From assembly GCF_000208745.1 (NCBI RefSeq), contig NC_030852.1:33898159-33962158 (forward strand): DNA of 64,000 bases, written 5' to 3'. Positions 50,275 to 61,448 of this stretch are shown piece by piece. The first letter of the stretch is position 1. Each line of letters begins with the position of its first letter. The position numbers and the translations under genes are program-made. The notes under the pieces are model-generated. The model did no database searches, had not been told where the DNA came from, and worked only from the letters and a program-made list of their open reading frames with translations. The stretch comes from Theobroma cacao. Lineage: Eukaryota > Streptophyta > Magnoliopsida > Malvales > Malvaceae.

Positions 50275-51412
50275 TTTCCTCGTGTTATAAGTCCAACAGC
50301 AAAAATAAAAGTTGGTCTAGAGAAGATGGTTCAGTGAAAGACAAAAACGAGTTTCTGATCTCTATCTCAGAAGGTATTGAGATAGAAAACCAACTCAGAA
50401 ATTTGCCTATTGCCTTCCACACCTTTGTTTCGCGAATGTTAAAAGGCAGAGTAAGGGTCAAAAATGTAATGGACAAAACAAGTGGAGGATATGAATCAAC
50501 GCTTATTAAGGGTACGCAATGAAAGGTCCATCCCCAACTCTTTGGCATGTACAAAACTCCGTGCTCTAACTTCTAAGAATAGGGTCATGTTCCATGGAAG
50601 GACAGAGATGCAAGGTTTTTGCTGACCATGTTTTTCAAGGATGATCCAGATATGAAAGATTAGTTTACAACCTGAGCACAGATGATCCTCGCTTTACAAT
50701 TTACACTTATTATATCTAAATAAAGATTGCATACAATGAATTATAGCGCCAGTCAAGGTGCCAGGGGTGAGATTTTCCAGTAGTTGTTTGCCTCTTGAAT
50801 GAGTGGAGGAAAAAATATAATTGTAGATTAAGAAGGTTAACTGTATCATTAAATGAAAATTAAGAGAACAATTTTGTAACTGCTTTTCATGGAGCAAATA
50901 AGTAAGCAAGCAAAGTTCAAACTGAACTTGGGAGCTGAAGTTCCTTTCCATACATGAAAGTACAGTAGAGTTTTTTTTTTTTTTGAAAGTTACAATCATT
51001 TTATTGACTGAACATGCTATCCATTACAGAGGAAGACAGAGCAGCTTTACTGGGTCAGTCTTAAGCTCTGTTAACAGCCTGGCTTACAAAAATTGGCCAG
51101 ATGCATCAACATATCACCATACAGCAGAGTTTTAGGGAGAACAAATGACAAGATATAGAAAGCCTGGGGAGAAAAGGAATTGGAAAATCTCATGGTAGAA
51201 CATAAGTACAAGCCATAAATTTCTACAAATTACAACTAGATTTATGAAGATAGAAGTAATGTATCTCACATATCTACACACAGATACATTGACGTACACT
51301 GATATTAAAAGGTCCCAGGCACAAACCAACAGGAGGAGAGGAAAAGAACAAAATAAATGCCAGAAAAAAAAGCAAAAACAATTCTCTCTCTTTTGAATAT
51401 CAATCAAGGACG
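50275..51412. other. LIM promoter and remorin 3' region
   Basis: About 1.1 kb between the LIM start and the remorin stop. It contains a short poly(A)-tailed insertion at about 50971-51119, described separately. An open frame at 50268-50522 (plus) overlaps the LIM start antisense and has no family resemblance. Confidence 0.5.
50971..51119 (-). mobile_element. Short poly(A)-tailed retroinsertion with target-site duplication
   Basis: Read on the minus strand, about 130 bp of unique sequence contains an AATAAA signal (plus 51000-51005) and ends in a pure A tract (T run at 50971-50984). It is flanked by near-identical copies tacagtagagtttt (50961-50974) and tacagcagagtttt (51120-51133). In minus orientation the duplication begins with AAAA, the preferred cleavage site of LINE-1-type endonucleases. 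This is the structure of a 5'-truncated LINE or of a reverse-transcribed mRNA 3' end. The source sequence is not recognised. Confidence 0.6.
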
Positions 51413-53660
51413 TTAACTGCTGAAACATCCGAGAAATTTCTTCGGTGTATATCCAGTTGCACGAAATTTCGCTGCTGTCTCCTCTATCTTGAGAAAATCT
51501 TCCCCACGCTTGGCTTCTATCATTGCTCTTTTTTCTTCTGCTTCCCTATGGATTTCAGCCACTCTGTTTTTCATTTTCTCAGCATACTCAGCCTTCTTCT
51601 TTTCCAGTTGTTCCTATCAAAACAAGACCTACGTCAAACACAGTACCCACAATCTCTAAAACTTGTTCTAATCCAAGCTAGTTGTGCTTAATTAGGAGTT
51701 CAATGCCCTGTAATTCTTAAACTAGGGACTGATCTGGTAGAGATGTTACCTCAATCTTCTTTAGCTGTGCTTCTACACCAGCTTTCTTGGTATTTTCCCA
51801 TGAACCAATAGCAGATATCTTCTTATGTGCCCTGATTTGACATTTGCATCATCTTAAGTTGCTTAAATCAAGTTCAAGGGTTCATAACAGAAAAGGGTTT
51901 TTAAGCATTATGAAACCAAAGAACAGATACTTCACTCCAGCTAATAGAAGTACAGAAAATACTTTCTTCTCCTTGTAAAGAGAATAATGTGAATTGGCCA
52001 TGGCTAAGAACTTATATTGCATAAATCATAACTTAATGAGATTCTTTTTCCGCCTTATATACCTAAGCTAGGATGATATGTTTGGATTAGAGTTACCCAG
52101 ATTGTTTTAGTAATCTTTTTTTCTATTCCCTTTCAATATCTTGCAGAATGGCAGAACTGAAAACAAGGTGCTGTATAAGTTCACAGATGGCCCCTTACTT
52201 GTTCTCTACTTTTGCCTTTTCATTTTCCTCCCATGCTTTAAGTAAAGCTAGTCTTTTTTCTGTTTCAACCCGTGCAAGCACAGAATCTGAAATAATGATC
52301 AGATAAGTCAATTATTTTCCAAATAAATGTACCATTTCCAAGGACAAATGCTTTCAAATAAATGAGGCATAAACCTCTATTGTTTGGACTTTTCTCTGTA
52401 GCTACTGCTGCAGCTTCTGCCATTTTCAACATGTAAAGAGGTCAGATAATGTTATATCATAGGGCAGCCTGTACATCATTTAAACTGAATGGCCGAAAGT
52501 TTCACATTCCAATCTGACTTGTTAGATCAATCAACATTTCAATGAACATTATGGATTCTGTATCTTGGAAATGAAATATATTATTAGCTACAAGCAATTT
52601 GCCAGAACATGCAACCCATGGAACGTTATGACCCAGTTCGTCTGGCATCAAATTAGCATGCTTTGGCAGATGCAGTCCCTGGGCACAGAAAGAAAGAACT
52701 CAACAGAGAAATAGTTTGATTAAATTAAGAGTAAAATTAAAAAGCTCGGTTGTGATATCCAAGGATCTTGCAAAAGTAGGTTCGAATATCCTATTATCAT
52801 AGAGAAAGTTCCCCTATACATGCAAGTAACTGAATAAGCAAAAACAAAGGTCAAGAAGGCCAAAGGGCAGCATTCCCTTCATCAGAGCAAATCTATTGAG
52901 CCAATGGGGTATGTATGTAGTATGACTAAAAGATTCTTCTATTTTGTGTTAAGTATTAAGGAGTAAGAACACAAAAAGGAAGTTTTAATGGCAGAAGGCC
53001 CACAGAAGAACTGAACAAAAGCATCCTAACTTGAATATTAGTCTGCATAAGATCAAGGGCTTGATCTGTTTCCCAGTTCTAATTTTCCTTTAAACGAAAA
53101 CTAACGGCAATAACTATGATCTTTTGAACCCAGCTTTCCATAAAGGTAAAGGCAGATTCAAAAGTAGAAATATGAAAACCAAAACGAATCTTTGGGACAC
53201 CCTTTTCCTTTTCAGAACAATTTTTGACTGCATACAGACAGCCTAATTCTTGTAAGATATTTAATATATGCACAATTACAGTTTCAGTAAATTTAGAATT
53301 AAGGTGGAAAATGAAGCCCTAAAATTAAACAAAGCACTACAGTTTACAAACAAGAACAACCCAAGAAATTCTCAGGTTGCCATGATCCTGAAGACATGTC
53401 AAAATAGAGAAATTCCTTAATGCAAAATCACACAAGAAAAGCAAATTTCAATGAGATGAAGTTGATAAAAGCATTACACAGAATCATATGAGTTGTTTAA
53501 GAAAATCCTAGACTATGAGAGAAAGCATACTTTCAGGAACTGGGATCAGGCTCTTCTCTTCAGCTACATCAGTCTTTGCTGCTGCATCCTTCTCTTCCTT
53601 AACAGGCTGCTGCTCCTTGGGTTCAGAGGCTTCCATTTTGTTGGCTTCCTCCTCTCCCAT
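51413..53660 (-). CDS. Remorin, group 1
   Basis: Five exons from 53660: 53531-53660, 52375-52416, 52199-52286, 51750-51831, 51413-51613. They give 180 residues. The N-terminal 60 residues are disordered and charged (MGEEEANKMEASEPKEQQ). The conserved C-terminal region starts at DSVLARVETEKRLALLKAWEE, continues as a coiled coil (EAQLKKIEEQLEKKKAEYAEKMKNR) and ends in a short hydrophobic, Cys-containing anchor (KKFLGCFSS) of the type that is S-acylated and binds the inner plasma membrane. Group 1 remorins mark plasma-membrane nanodomains and limit plasmodesmal virus movement in Solanaceae. The ATG at 53660 is the first in frame; upstream codons in this frame start from non-ATG triplets. It neighbours the LIM gene as in Arabidopsis. 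Confidence 0.94.
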
Positions 53661-54604
53661 TACGTATTCCTTTAACTTAGCCACAGGTACACCACCAAAA
53701 TGAACACCAAAAAAAATCAATTCCTCTCCCAAAAATTCTGGTAGATTCTACACAGATTTAAGCAACTGCAAAGTACCTGCAGAGAGAAACAGAGATAGAG
53801 AAAGAGAAACTCTTAGGAAATGTCAGCTGGAAACTATTGGGTGGTTGAGGTAGGTTATAGGTGCAAATAGAAGTTGGGTCCTGACAAAAAAGGTGATTGG
53901 TTTTGCAATTTCTTTTCTTTTTAAATTCTATAGGTGGCTTTCTTAAAGTAAAGATATCATCACTTGACAGTTTAGAAGGGAAACACTTGTTAGCTTTTGT
54001 GTTATCACTTGCGGAAACAACAAGCAAGGTATAAATGAACAAACAGAGTCAAACAGAGCGTTATTATATTCCTCAAGAGTGCCTTGTTCAATCTCTTTTG
54101 ATTTCAATTAATTTGTTGTTTTCTCAACTATGGATGTGAAGTTTGATTGGAAATGGAAATGGAAATGCGATTATGTTAATTTTGAGTGAAACCTCAAACC
54201 TGAGACTAATCTTAAACCATTAACTATAAATGGTAATTGGTATGTTGATTCTGAAATCGTACTAATGCACTTAAAAGACCAAAGCACGGTGCCTTCAAAC
54301 TTCCTATGAATGTTCCTTCAAAATGTAGGTAAGAAACTAGAGCTGCTGAAAAAGGACGGTTCTTATGCTAACTATACAAGAATGTCCCAACAGAGTTTTG
54401 GGACAGCTAGGTTGATGGCGAATCGACATGATAAAACTAACAGTTAAAATCTAAAATGACAGTGTTTCTCCACTTCATTTGACTAAGTAAAATACATCTC
54501 GTGGTCCAATCTGACAAAATACTTTAAAAAATCCTGGAATTTGGTTAGTAGAGGTTCATGCGATGTTCAGAAAACAAACTTCACAGCCCGTGAAGAGGAA
54601 CTAT

Positions 54605-54644
<40 letters not shown>

Positions 54645-56440
54645 GGAGGAGGAAAACAGTATTCAAATATTGACAAACAATAAGCTTACAAGAATCCCAT
54701 AATCGATGATGAACGGACATGATTGCTCTTATAATATTTCTGTCGGATCATATGATAATGGTTTTTAACTACGTACTAGGGAGAAAAAACAGAAAGGAAA
54801 GACCTTTCTTGCTACCCCTGCACTGCCTATATACGTTGCTTCTATTGAATTTAGTGGACAGTTGCTTTTAACCCAACTTGTAACAACTGCCGCCCAACCA
54901 TCAAAATGTTGTAAATTTGTAAAATGAATGCATGAACTTTCTGGATGTCGATTTGCTTCCATTTGTCTGGTGACAGCCGACCGGCCGTCGACTTCCTGTC
55001 TGTCGGATGGATTGTTAGACCAAGGATGCAAGTTTCCATATCTGAATCCATCACCGTCGGGAAAAGAAAAATCTATCGCACAATATACAGCCCCAACTCC
55101 AATTTTTCCAATCTTAAACCAATTTTTTACCTGAAGTCTGTCAGTTACATTTATGAGCATTAAGTCATTAACTCAAAATAATTGGAAGTGCGAATTGTCA
55201 AGTGGAGCTGTCACGTTTTTAATGCCCTACTTGACTACAATTATGATGCAGTAATCCTTGGTGTCAAATGTAATGAGGAAAAGAGTTACGAGAGTCATTG
55301 AAATTAGACTATTCAATTATTCATAGGTGGATGCTTACCCATATCTACATTTCATAATTTCCTGCAATAAAAATCTATAGATGTGTGGATAGAATATGAT
55401 TATATGAAGCTAATTAGCTCCAGTAATTCACCTACTCCTCTTAAGGAGTGATAGCTTATTAGTATCAAAACAAATTAACCCAGATGTCTTCTCAGGCTTG
55501 ATTAAGATGTTTTTGTGTAGCTCGAACTGAGATTGATCCTCATTCTTTCCCTTAAGTCGGTGACTTTCCTCACTATATTGAAACATCGAATCCAAGATGG
55601 TTTTCCTCCCATCTTTTTTGGGTTGACCGTGAGATATGTCGACAATCCATAGAATCCAGATTCCTATGTGCATGTCTGCCAGTTAAAGCATTAGGAGGTA
55701 GGATTAGAAGCAGAAAGACCATGGTTTCCATGTCTTGGCATTCTTGCAAGAATCATTACTGTCCAGTACGTGTCTCCCAAGAAGAAGCCCACCGTAAAGC
55801 TGAACCCATTGTTTAATTACTAAAACCCATAATTAATTAAATCCTAATTACAGTTAATTAATCCAATCTAACCTCTACGTTATCCGATTGCTTCCCTTGA
55901 ACTTGGTCAACCTGGCCTTTAAAAAAAAGGTTATAGCTCTTTTAGTGTTCTGACACCAAAAGTGTTTGTCAGATTAATTACAGCTTTATCTTTTCGAGGT
56001 TAATTAAAGTAGTTTATTATTAACTAATCTTCTTTTCACTGTTCAACAGTAATTAAATTATATTATCCCAAACAAATTAAATTAACCGACCATGGAATGC
56101 TTCTGACCTATGGACGGATCCTGATCATTCTGTTCACATTTCACTAATTTCACCATTGACTTTATTGAACTAAGTGTACCCTAATGACACTTGTCTTGCA
56201 TCGAATAAAGCATTAGATTCAATGTTTGAATGGGTTGGGGCATCCTGACATACATGTTCGAACAAAATTCACAATTTTAAATGTAATTTAAGGAAAAATG
56301 TAAACCGGATGACTATTACTACATACAATTAGTATTGGTTAATGTGTTCTTTTTTTAATTTTGGTGAAAATAGTATATTGAAAGTAATTTTTTAAAATAA
56401 TAATTTTAATTAGTGTCTATATCTGTTTAATCATATTCTT
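53661..56440. other. Remorin promoter and gene-poor region
   Basis: The left part is the remorin leader and promoter, possibly with a leader intron (acceptor-like ctgcag on the minus strand near 53777). A (TA)n microsatellite lies at about 54609-54640. Open frames near 54765-55160 and 55428-55673 (minus) are long for chance in AT-rich DNA but resemble no family I know and show no splice or promoter context; they are not called. Confidence 0.5.
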
Positions 56441-56624
56441 AAATTGATTGTAGTTTCCTTTTATGTACAACACAAGAGGAATTTGTTGAATGTCTTCATA
56501 ATTTGTCATATTATTATATACTACGATGGTGTCTGTAGCTACACTACGAAAAAGATCACAAAAAATATAGATTATGTTGGAGTGGACTTCAGTTTGATAC
56601 TTTCAAAAAAATTTGTACAAAGAG

Positions 56625-57225
56625 TTATATTGTATTAGTCAACTATATGAACGTATAATTTTTATTGGTAAAGGAAAAGATAAATTGGTACTAATTGAAG
56701 ATAGTTTTTTGCTTTGGTTTCAATTACTAAAAGTTGTTCCTAAATATATGATTTTGAAACAATACTTAACCAAAAAAGATAATAATCTTGTTAAACATTC
56801 AGTAAATTTTTTTCATTAAAAATATATTTTTCAAACAAAATAAATAACATTTGGGATTTAGAGGTTTCCATTTTTGTTAGATGATGTATATCAATCTTTT
56901 AGATGTAGGACTTGTACTTAACTAAATTTTAATGGAATATAAACTATTACACAACCGTTAGATATGTCTGACTATAGTGACAGTTTGCTCTTCTTTTTGC
57001 CATATACATTTGTTTTTATTTCTTTGGTTTCTGTTGTTGTGCTATATTGTATTATTGAACTGCTTGAATGTATGGTTCTTTTTGGTAGAGGAAAAAATAA
57101 ACTGATATTAATTGAAGATACTTATTTACTCTGATTTCAATTACCGAAAACTTGCACTTACATATACAGTTATAAAACAGTACTTATCCAAAGAATATAA
57201 TAATCTTATCAAAGATTGTTAGATG
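56625..57225. repeat. Diverged direct duplication of about 170 bp, spaced about 420 bp
   Basis: 56640-56800 and about 57050-57215 align over most of their length: a ttggtaaaggaaaagataaa block, then aattgaagata, a ttcaattac block and an aaacaRtacttaNccaaa block. Neither copy has a convincing coding frame, though residual coding character of a decayed transposon is possible. Borders are approximate. Confidence 0.5.
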
Positions 57226-57324
57226 TATAATAAAATATTAAAAAATGAGAGAGTATATAACCTATACTATTGACAGATTAAGATAAATAGTTATAGAATA
57301 TAAGGTAATAGTATAATGTAAAGA

Positions 57325-57600
57325 TCTTATCAATATAAAATAATTACTAATTTCTTGTAATATTTATCTTATATATATATAATTAATGGCTAAAGGTTGT
57401 CAAATTCAATTGATTTGTTTATTCAATAATGACTGTGTGTTATGTATATTGAGAAATCAATATAAAATAGTTATTAATTTATAGTAGCATCTGTCTTTTA
57501 TATATAAAATAAATAGTTAAAAGTTGTCAAATTCAATTGATTTGTATATTAAATGATGATTGTGTGCTATGTATATTAAGAAATTAGTAAATTTTCTTAA
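57325..57600. repeat. Tandem repeat, unit about 128 bp
   Basis: gttgtcaaattcaattgatt recurs at 57395 and 57523 and is followed each time by a similar atgattgtgtgctatgtatatt stretch. An additional partial unit precedes it. The sequence is AT-rich and non-coding. Confidence 0.6.
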
Positions 57601-57650
57601 CTTTTTTATTTTGTTCAATGAATTGGATGGATATTAATTAGATGTATAAA

Positions 57651-58185
57651 AGAGATATTTAAATACTATGGATTTAAGTTCATACAGAATAAAAATATAT
57701 AATCAAAAAATAATATTAAATTACAATTGATAAATATTAAATGAATCTACCATCTAAATATTAAAAGTTATAAATTATTATTTTTAAGTATTTTTTCTGA
57801 AATAAATAAAAGTAAAAAAAAACCCTTCAATGTCAAAAACAACATAATTTTGATATAAGGTATATAAAAAAAATTAATTCAATTGAGAATGACAAGTGTC
57901 AATCAATTGACTCAAAAAAGAGATGTCTAAATACCATGAATTTAGGTTCATACAAAATAAAAAGATATTGACATAAAATAATATTAAATTTTAATTGATA
58001 AATATTAAATGAATCTATCCTTTAAATATTAAAAGTTAAAAATTATTATTTTTAAATATTTTTGCTGAAATAAATAAAGTTAAAAAAACCATTCAATGTA
58101 AAAAATAATATAATTTAGATATAAAGAATATAAAAAAATTAATTCAATTGATAATGACAAGTGTCAATCAATTATCTTACCTTTA
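57651..58185. repeat. Tandem repeat, two copies of about 268 bp
   Basis: 57651-57918 and 57919-58185 are head-to-tail copies. Each begins agagat(a/g)t, contains ttaaatgaatctaYc, a run of A with cttcaatgt or attcaatgt, and ends gacaagtgtcaatcaatt. They are clearly similar, with scattered substitutions and short indels. No coding capacity is seen. Confidence 0.7.
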
Positions 58186-58978
58186 TATATATTATAGATA
58201 TAGGTTTGGTGTTACTGTCATGATTGAAAAAATGTGATATTTGACATGGGGAGTTAAATTGTCTAATAAAGATATGATATTAAAAACTATAAAAAAAATG
58301 AGTCTTCAATATTATTTAAGTAAACTACTATTAATATGTATAAAAAAAATACATTATTGTAGAATTTAATTTTCAAAATTCATAAAACACAAAAAATTTA
58401 TGTTTTTAAAAAAATTGAAATTACTTCAAATTAGAAAACCAAATAGTTATGTTTTCTTTATATTTTCATTTCGAATTAAAAATATATCTATATATCAAAA
58501 TATGGTAATATTATATATTTGAAATAAAAGAAAAGAAACGATAGTTCTATTCACCAAAAATTAATTAAAAAATAATTTTGTCAAATTTCAAAATAAGGAT
58601 AGATATTTAGTAATTTCGTTTCCAGACCATAGTTTGCAAAACCGCAATCACACTTTCAAAGAGCTCTTGCAATTATTAAAAAAAAAAACGTTTTTTGTAT
58701 TCAAATTATAATATATTTGGCATTACGTTATTAAAAATTAAGTTTTAAAAATCAAACACAATTCCAAACTAACTCATAAACGCCATAAAAATTGACTAAT
58801 TATACCGTAATACATGAGTTATTGCATATGAAGTGCATGAATATTCATATGAATGCGCTCCAAACTTAATTTTTTCTATTTGTCATTGCAAATATCTAAT
58901 ATCAAAGTATTCTATAATCGAATCTTATGTAAAAGAAAAAGAAAAGAATAAAACAGTCTTGTGTTATGAACCTCCGAG
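58186..58978. other. AT-rich intergenic DNA
   Basis: Very AT-rich sequence between the 268-bp repeats and the hAT-like element. The open frame at 58833-59039 runs into the transposon and is not supported. Confidence 0.5.
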
Positions 58979-59632
58979 TATGGGCGGACCCAGCATTGTC
59001 ATATTTCAAAAAATTTATATAAATATATTACTTAATTAGAGTTTTATATAATCAATGAAAGTAATGAATCCATTATTTTTTTTTTTGTAATTTTGTAGGG
59101 AAGAGATCAAAGATTTTAAGTAAATTTATCAAAAAGTAATTAATATATTATTTTTTAAATACTAAAAGATAAAAAAATTTCTTTTTATAATTTAATATTT
59201 TATCAAAAAAGTTAAAATTTAAACTATTCTTTTTCCCTCAAAAATATTCTTACTCTTGAGACTCGTAGTAAGGCTTCCTATTCTCAATCTTTGACTACGT
59301 TTTTCACTCGCTCAAAACAACTCATCTATTAATTTTCAATTCAAATTAATTTTTTAAATATTTCATGTTTAAATTTTTTTTATTAATTTTATAGTTTGGG
59401 ATTCAAATAGAATCTAATTAATAGAAAATAATATTGTATGTCAAATAATATCTTAAAATTATGAATCTTTTATTTTCTAATTTATTTTTTAGATATATTA
59501 TGTGATTATTTGATTTTTATATTTAACTTTATATAATTTATGGATACTTATACTTAATTTTGATCAATAAATAAAAACTTATCAAATTGTTAATTGTTGA
59601 CACCACTTGTAAAAATTTTTGGATCCGCCCTG
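58979..59632. mobile_element. Second hAT-like non-autonomous element
   Basis: The left end is tatgggcggaccca and the right end, read in complement, is cagggcggatccaa; both carry the same GGGCGGA core as the element at 8062-8910. The flanks cctccgag (58971-58978) and cccttgag (59633-59640) could be a decayed 8-bp target-site duplication, since all three differences are C/T. The interior is AT-rich with no coding capacity. Confidence 0.6.
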
Positions 59633-59640
59633 CCCTTGAG

Positions 59641-60168
59641 ATATGCATGTTTTGTACTAAAATTGACTGATGAGTTGAGACAAGCGGGTATTTTTGGCTT
59701 TCTCTCTTTATTTAGGGGTAAAAACTGATATCAACTGCATCATACTTTTAATTTAAAGGAAATTGTGATAAATAATTCTCCTCATAAGCCCAATTCAAAA
59801 ATATCTTTCCTTATAATTTTAATTATTTTCAGTCAATTTTTTATATAACTTGACAATAATGCCCTTTAAACAATTTTAGACAATTAAAACGATTTCGATT
59901 TTCTCTATCCAGCCATCCAGATAAAAATTTTAAAATTAAATTTTGATTTCTCTCTCTTATCAAATATTGTTTTTCTCACCATCCAACTATTTCTTACGAT
60001 CTTAAAGAGCAGAGATGACATTAAGATATGTGTTTTAAGTTATTGGGTTTATTAGTTTATTCATAAAATCTCAAAGTTGAGGGGTTGAAATTAATTAGAC
60101 ATATTTGTAAATTAGAAAATTGTATGACTTTGGCAACTTAAACCTGATTGCGAGTAAGCAAATCAATT
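59641..60168. other. Intergenic DNA
   Basis: AT-rich unique sequence between the hAT-like element and the fold-back array. No gene or repeat is recognised. Confidence 0.5.
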
Positions 60169-60471
60169 AGTTATTAGGTATTGCATTATTGGTTTTTAGA
60201 TACTATGTTACTGGTTTTTAGATATTACGAGACTCATTTTTAAGTATTGCGTGACTTAATCATTAGGTCTCTAATTTTCAAATATTGTGTGACTAGTTTT
60301 AGGCATTTTGTGACTAATTTTTAGGTATTACGTAACTGATTTTTAGGTAATACCTAAAAACTAATCACATAATGTCTATCAACCAGTCATGCAATGCCTA
60401 AAAATTAGTAATGCAATGCCTAAAAGGTAGTCACACAATGCTCAAAAATCAATTATGCAGTGTCTAAAAAC
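60169..60471. repeat. Fold-back array of about 22-bp units
   Basis: About seven imperfect copies of a unit close to tgactNNtttttaggtattrcg on the left (60169-60349) are followed, after a near-perfect 19-base palindrome centred at 60350, by about five or six copies in the opposite orientation (60351-60471). The transcript of either strand would fold into a long, bulged hairpin. It resembles fold-back transposons, whose arms are tandem repeats, or a decayed small-RNA-producing inverted repeat. No target-site duplication was found. Confidence 0.7.
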
Positions 60472-60814
60472 TATAAAAATTATTGAATTTCATTTAATAA
60501 AATCAACAATTTCAAACAAAACATCATATTCCATTTAACAATATAATCAATGAACATACCTACTTGACGAAGAACGCTCAAAATGCTCAAAAGTTTTTTT
60601 TTGTGTTAAAAATCACTTTAAAATACTTAAAATGTTTAAAAGTTTTTCTTTTTGGTAAAGAATACTACAGAAATAAGTAATTTAACGAGGAAAGCTCAAA
60701 GAATATTAGTCGGTTTGAAACGCAGACCTAAACATATGAGTCGATTTTATTAAAAATAATTTTATTCAAAATTAATTTATTTTGATTAAAAATAATTAAA
60801 ATTATAAAAAGAAA

Positions 60815-60892
60815 TATTTTTAAAAATAACTTTATGTGTAAGGGTATTTTTGAAAATAACTTTATGTGTAAGGGTATTTTTGAAAATAACCT
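60815..60892. repeat. 30-bp tandem repeat, about 2.6 copies
   Basis: The unit atttttgaaaataactttatgtgtaagggt occurs at 60815-60844 (one or two differences), 60845-60874 and partly at 60875-60892. Confidence 0.8.
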
Positions 60893-61229
60893 TTTAGTTT
60901 AACAGTTGTCTCGTTGTCTCAACACATGCTCTCTCTCTCTTTATTTCCTAGCTTTATACACCAAAGCTGCTTACAGTCAAAAACTTTTTGAAAACCATTG
61001 CACCTTGGAAGCCTCTCAGAACCAGAAAAAAAAAAGTAGCTTGTTTAGACAAAAACATGGGTCCAACGCCCATGGTATTATCACCCCCGTCCCTTCTCCC
61101 ATAAATATATATGTTTCAGATCTTACCGTATTTGCCGTGTGTTAAAAATTTTATTACACTTTGCATTCACCCAAGTTTCTTTTGTCACCTTATTTTCAGG
61201 CGACTGCATACTACTCGGGAATAATTCAA

Positions 61230-61448
61230 ATGGATGTGTTTATTCCCGAAGAGTATGTTATACGGAGACGAATTGAGAAAAGAGCAGCTGCCATTGCTGG
61301 AAAGAGGCCGAACAAGGTGCCGGAGGCAACCAAGAGAACCGACAAGGAGAAAAAGTCCCTGCCACCACCATTTCGACTAGACAGCAACGACTTCTTGGTC
61401 TCTGGTGGGATTGGTGAAAACCTAGATTTCGGTTGCTTTTCAGCCTAA
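61230..61448 (+). CDS. Small basic protein of unknown function (72 residues)
   Basis: The ATG at 61230 opens 72 residues: MDVFIPEEYVIRRRIEKRAA, a Lys/Arg-rich middle, and a C-terminus ending ENLDFGCFSA. An acceptor-like ttattttcag lies 31 bases upstream (ending at 61199), so the start may follow a leader intron. GC content is higher than in the flanks, which supports coding. I do not recognise a domain. The short acidic start followed by a basic stretch and a conserved-looking hydrophobic tail suggests a real small plant protein rather than chance. No function is proposed. Confidence 0.5.
   Translation: MDVFIPEEYVIRRRIEKRAAAIAGKRPNKVPEATKRTDKEKKSLPPPFRLDSNDFLVSGGIGENLDFGCFSA

Noticed and set aside
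52751..52800. tRNA-like B-box (aggttcgaatatcc) suggesting a SINE
   Set aside because: No matching A-box at the right distance, no tail and no target-site duplication could be seen. It lies inside a remorin intron.
54765..55160. A 131-codon open frame on the minus strand in the gene-poor region
   Set aside because: No recognised domain, no promoter or splice context, and overlapping open frames on the other strand of similar quality.
60169..60471. CRISPR-like repeat pattern
   Set aside because: The units are imperfect, contiguous without spacers, and inverted around a palindrome. The genome is eukaryotic.
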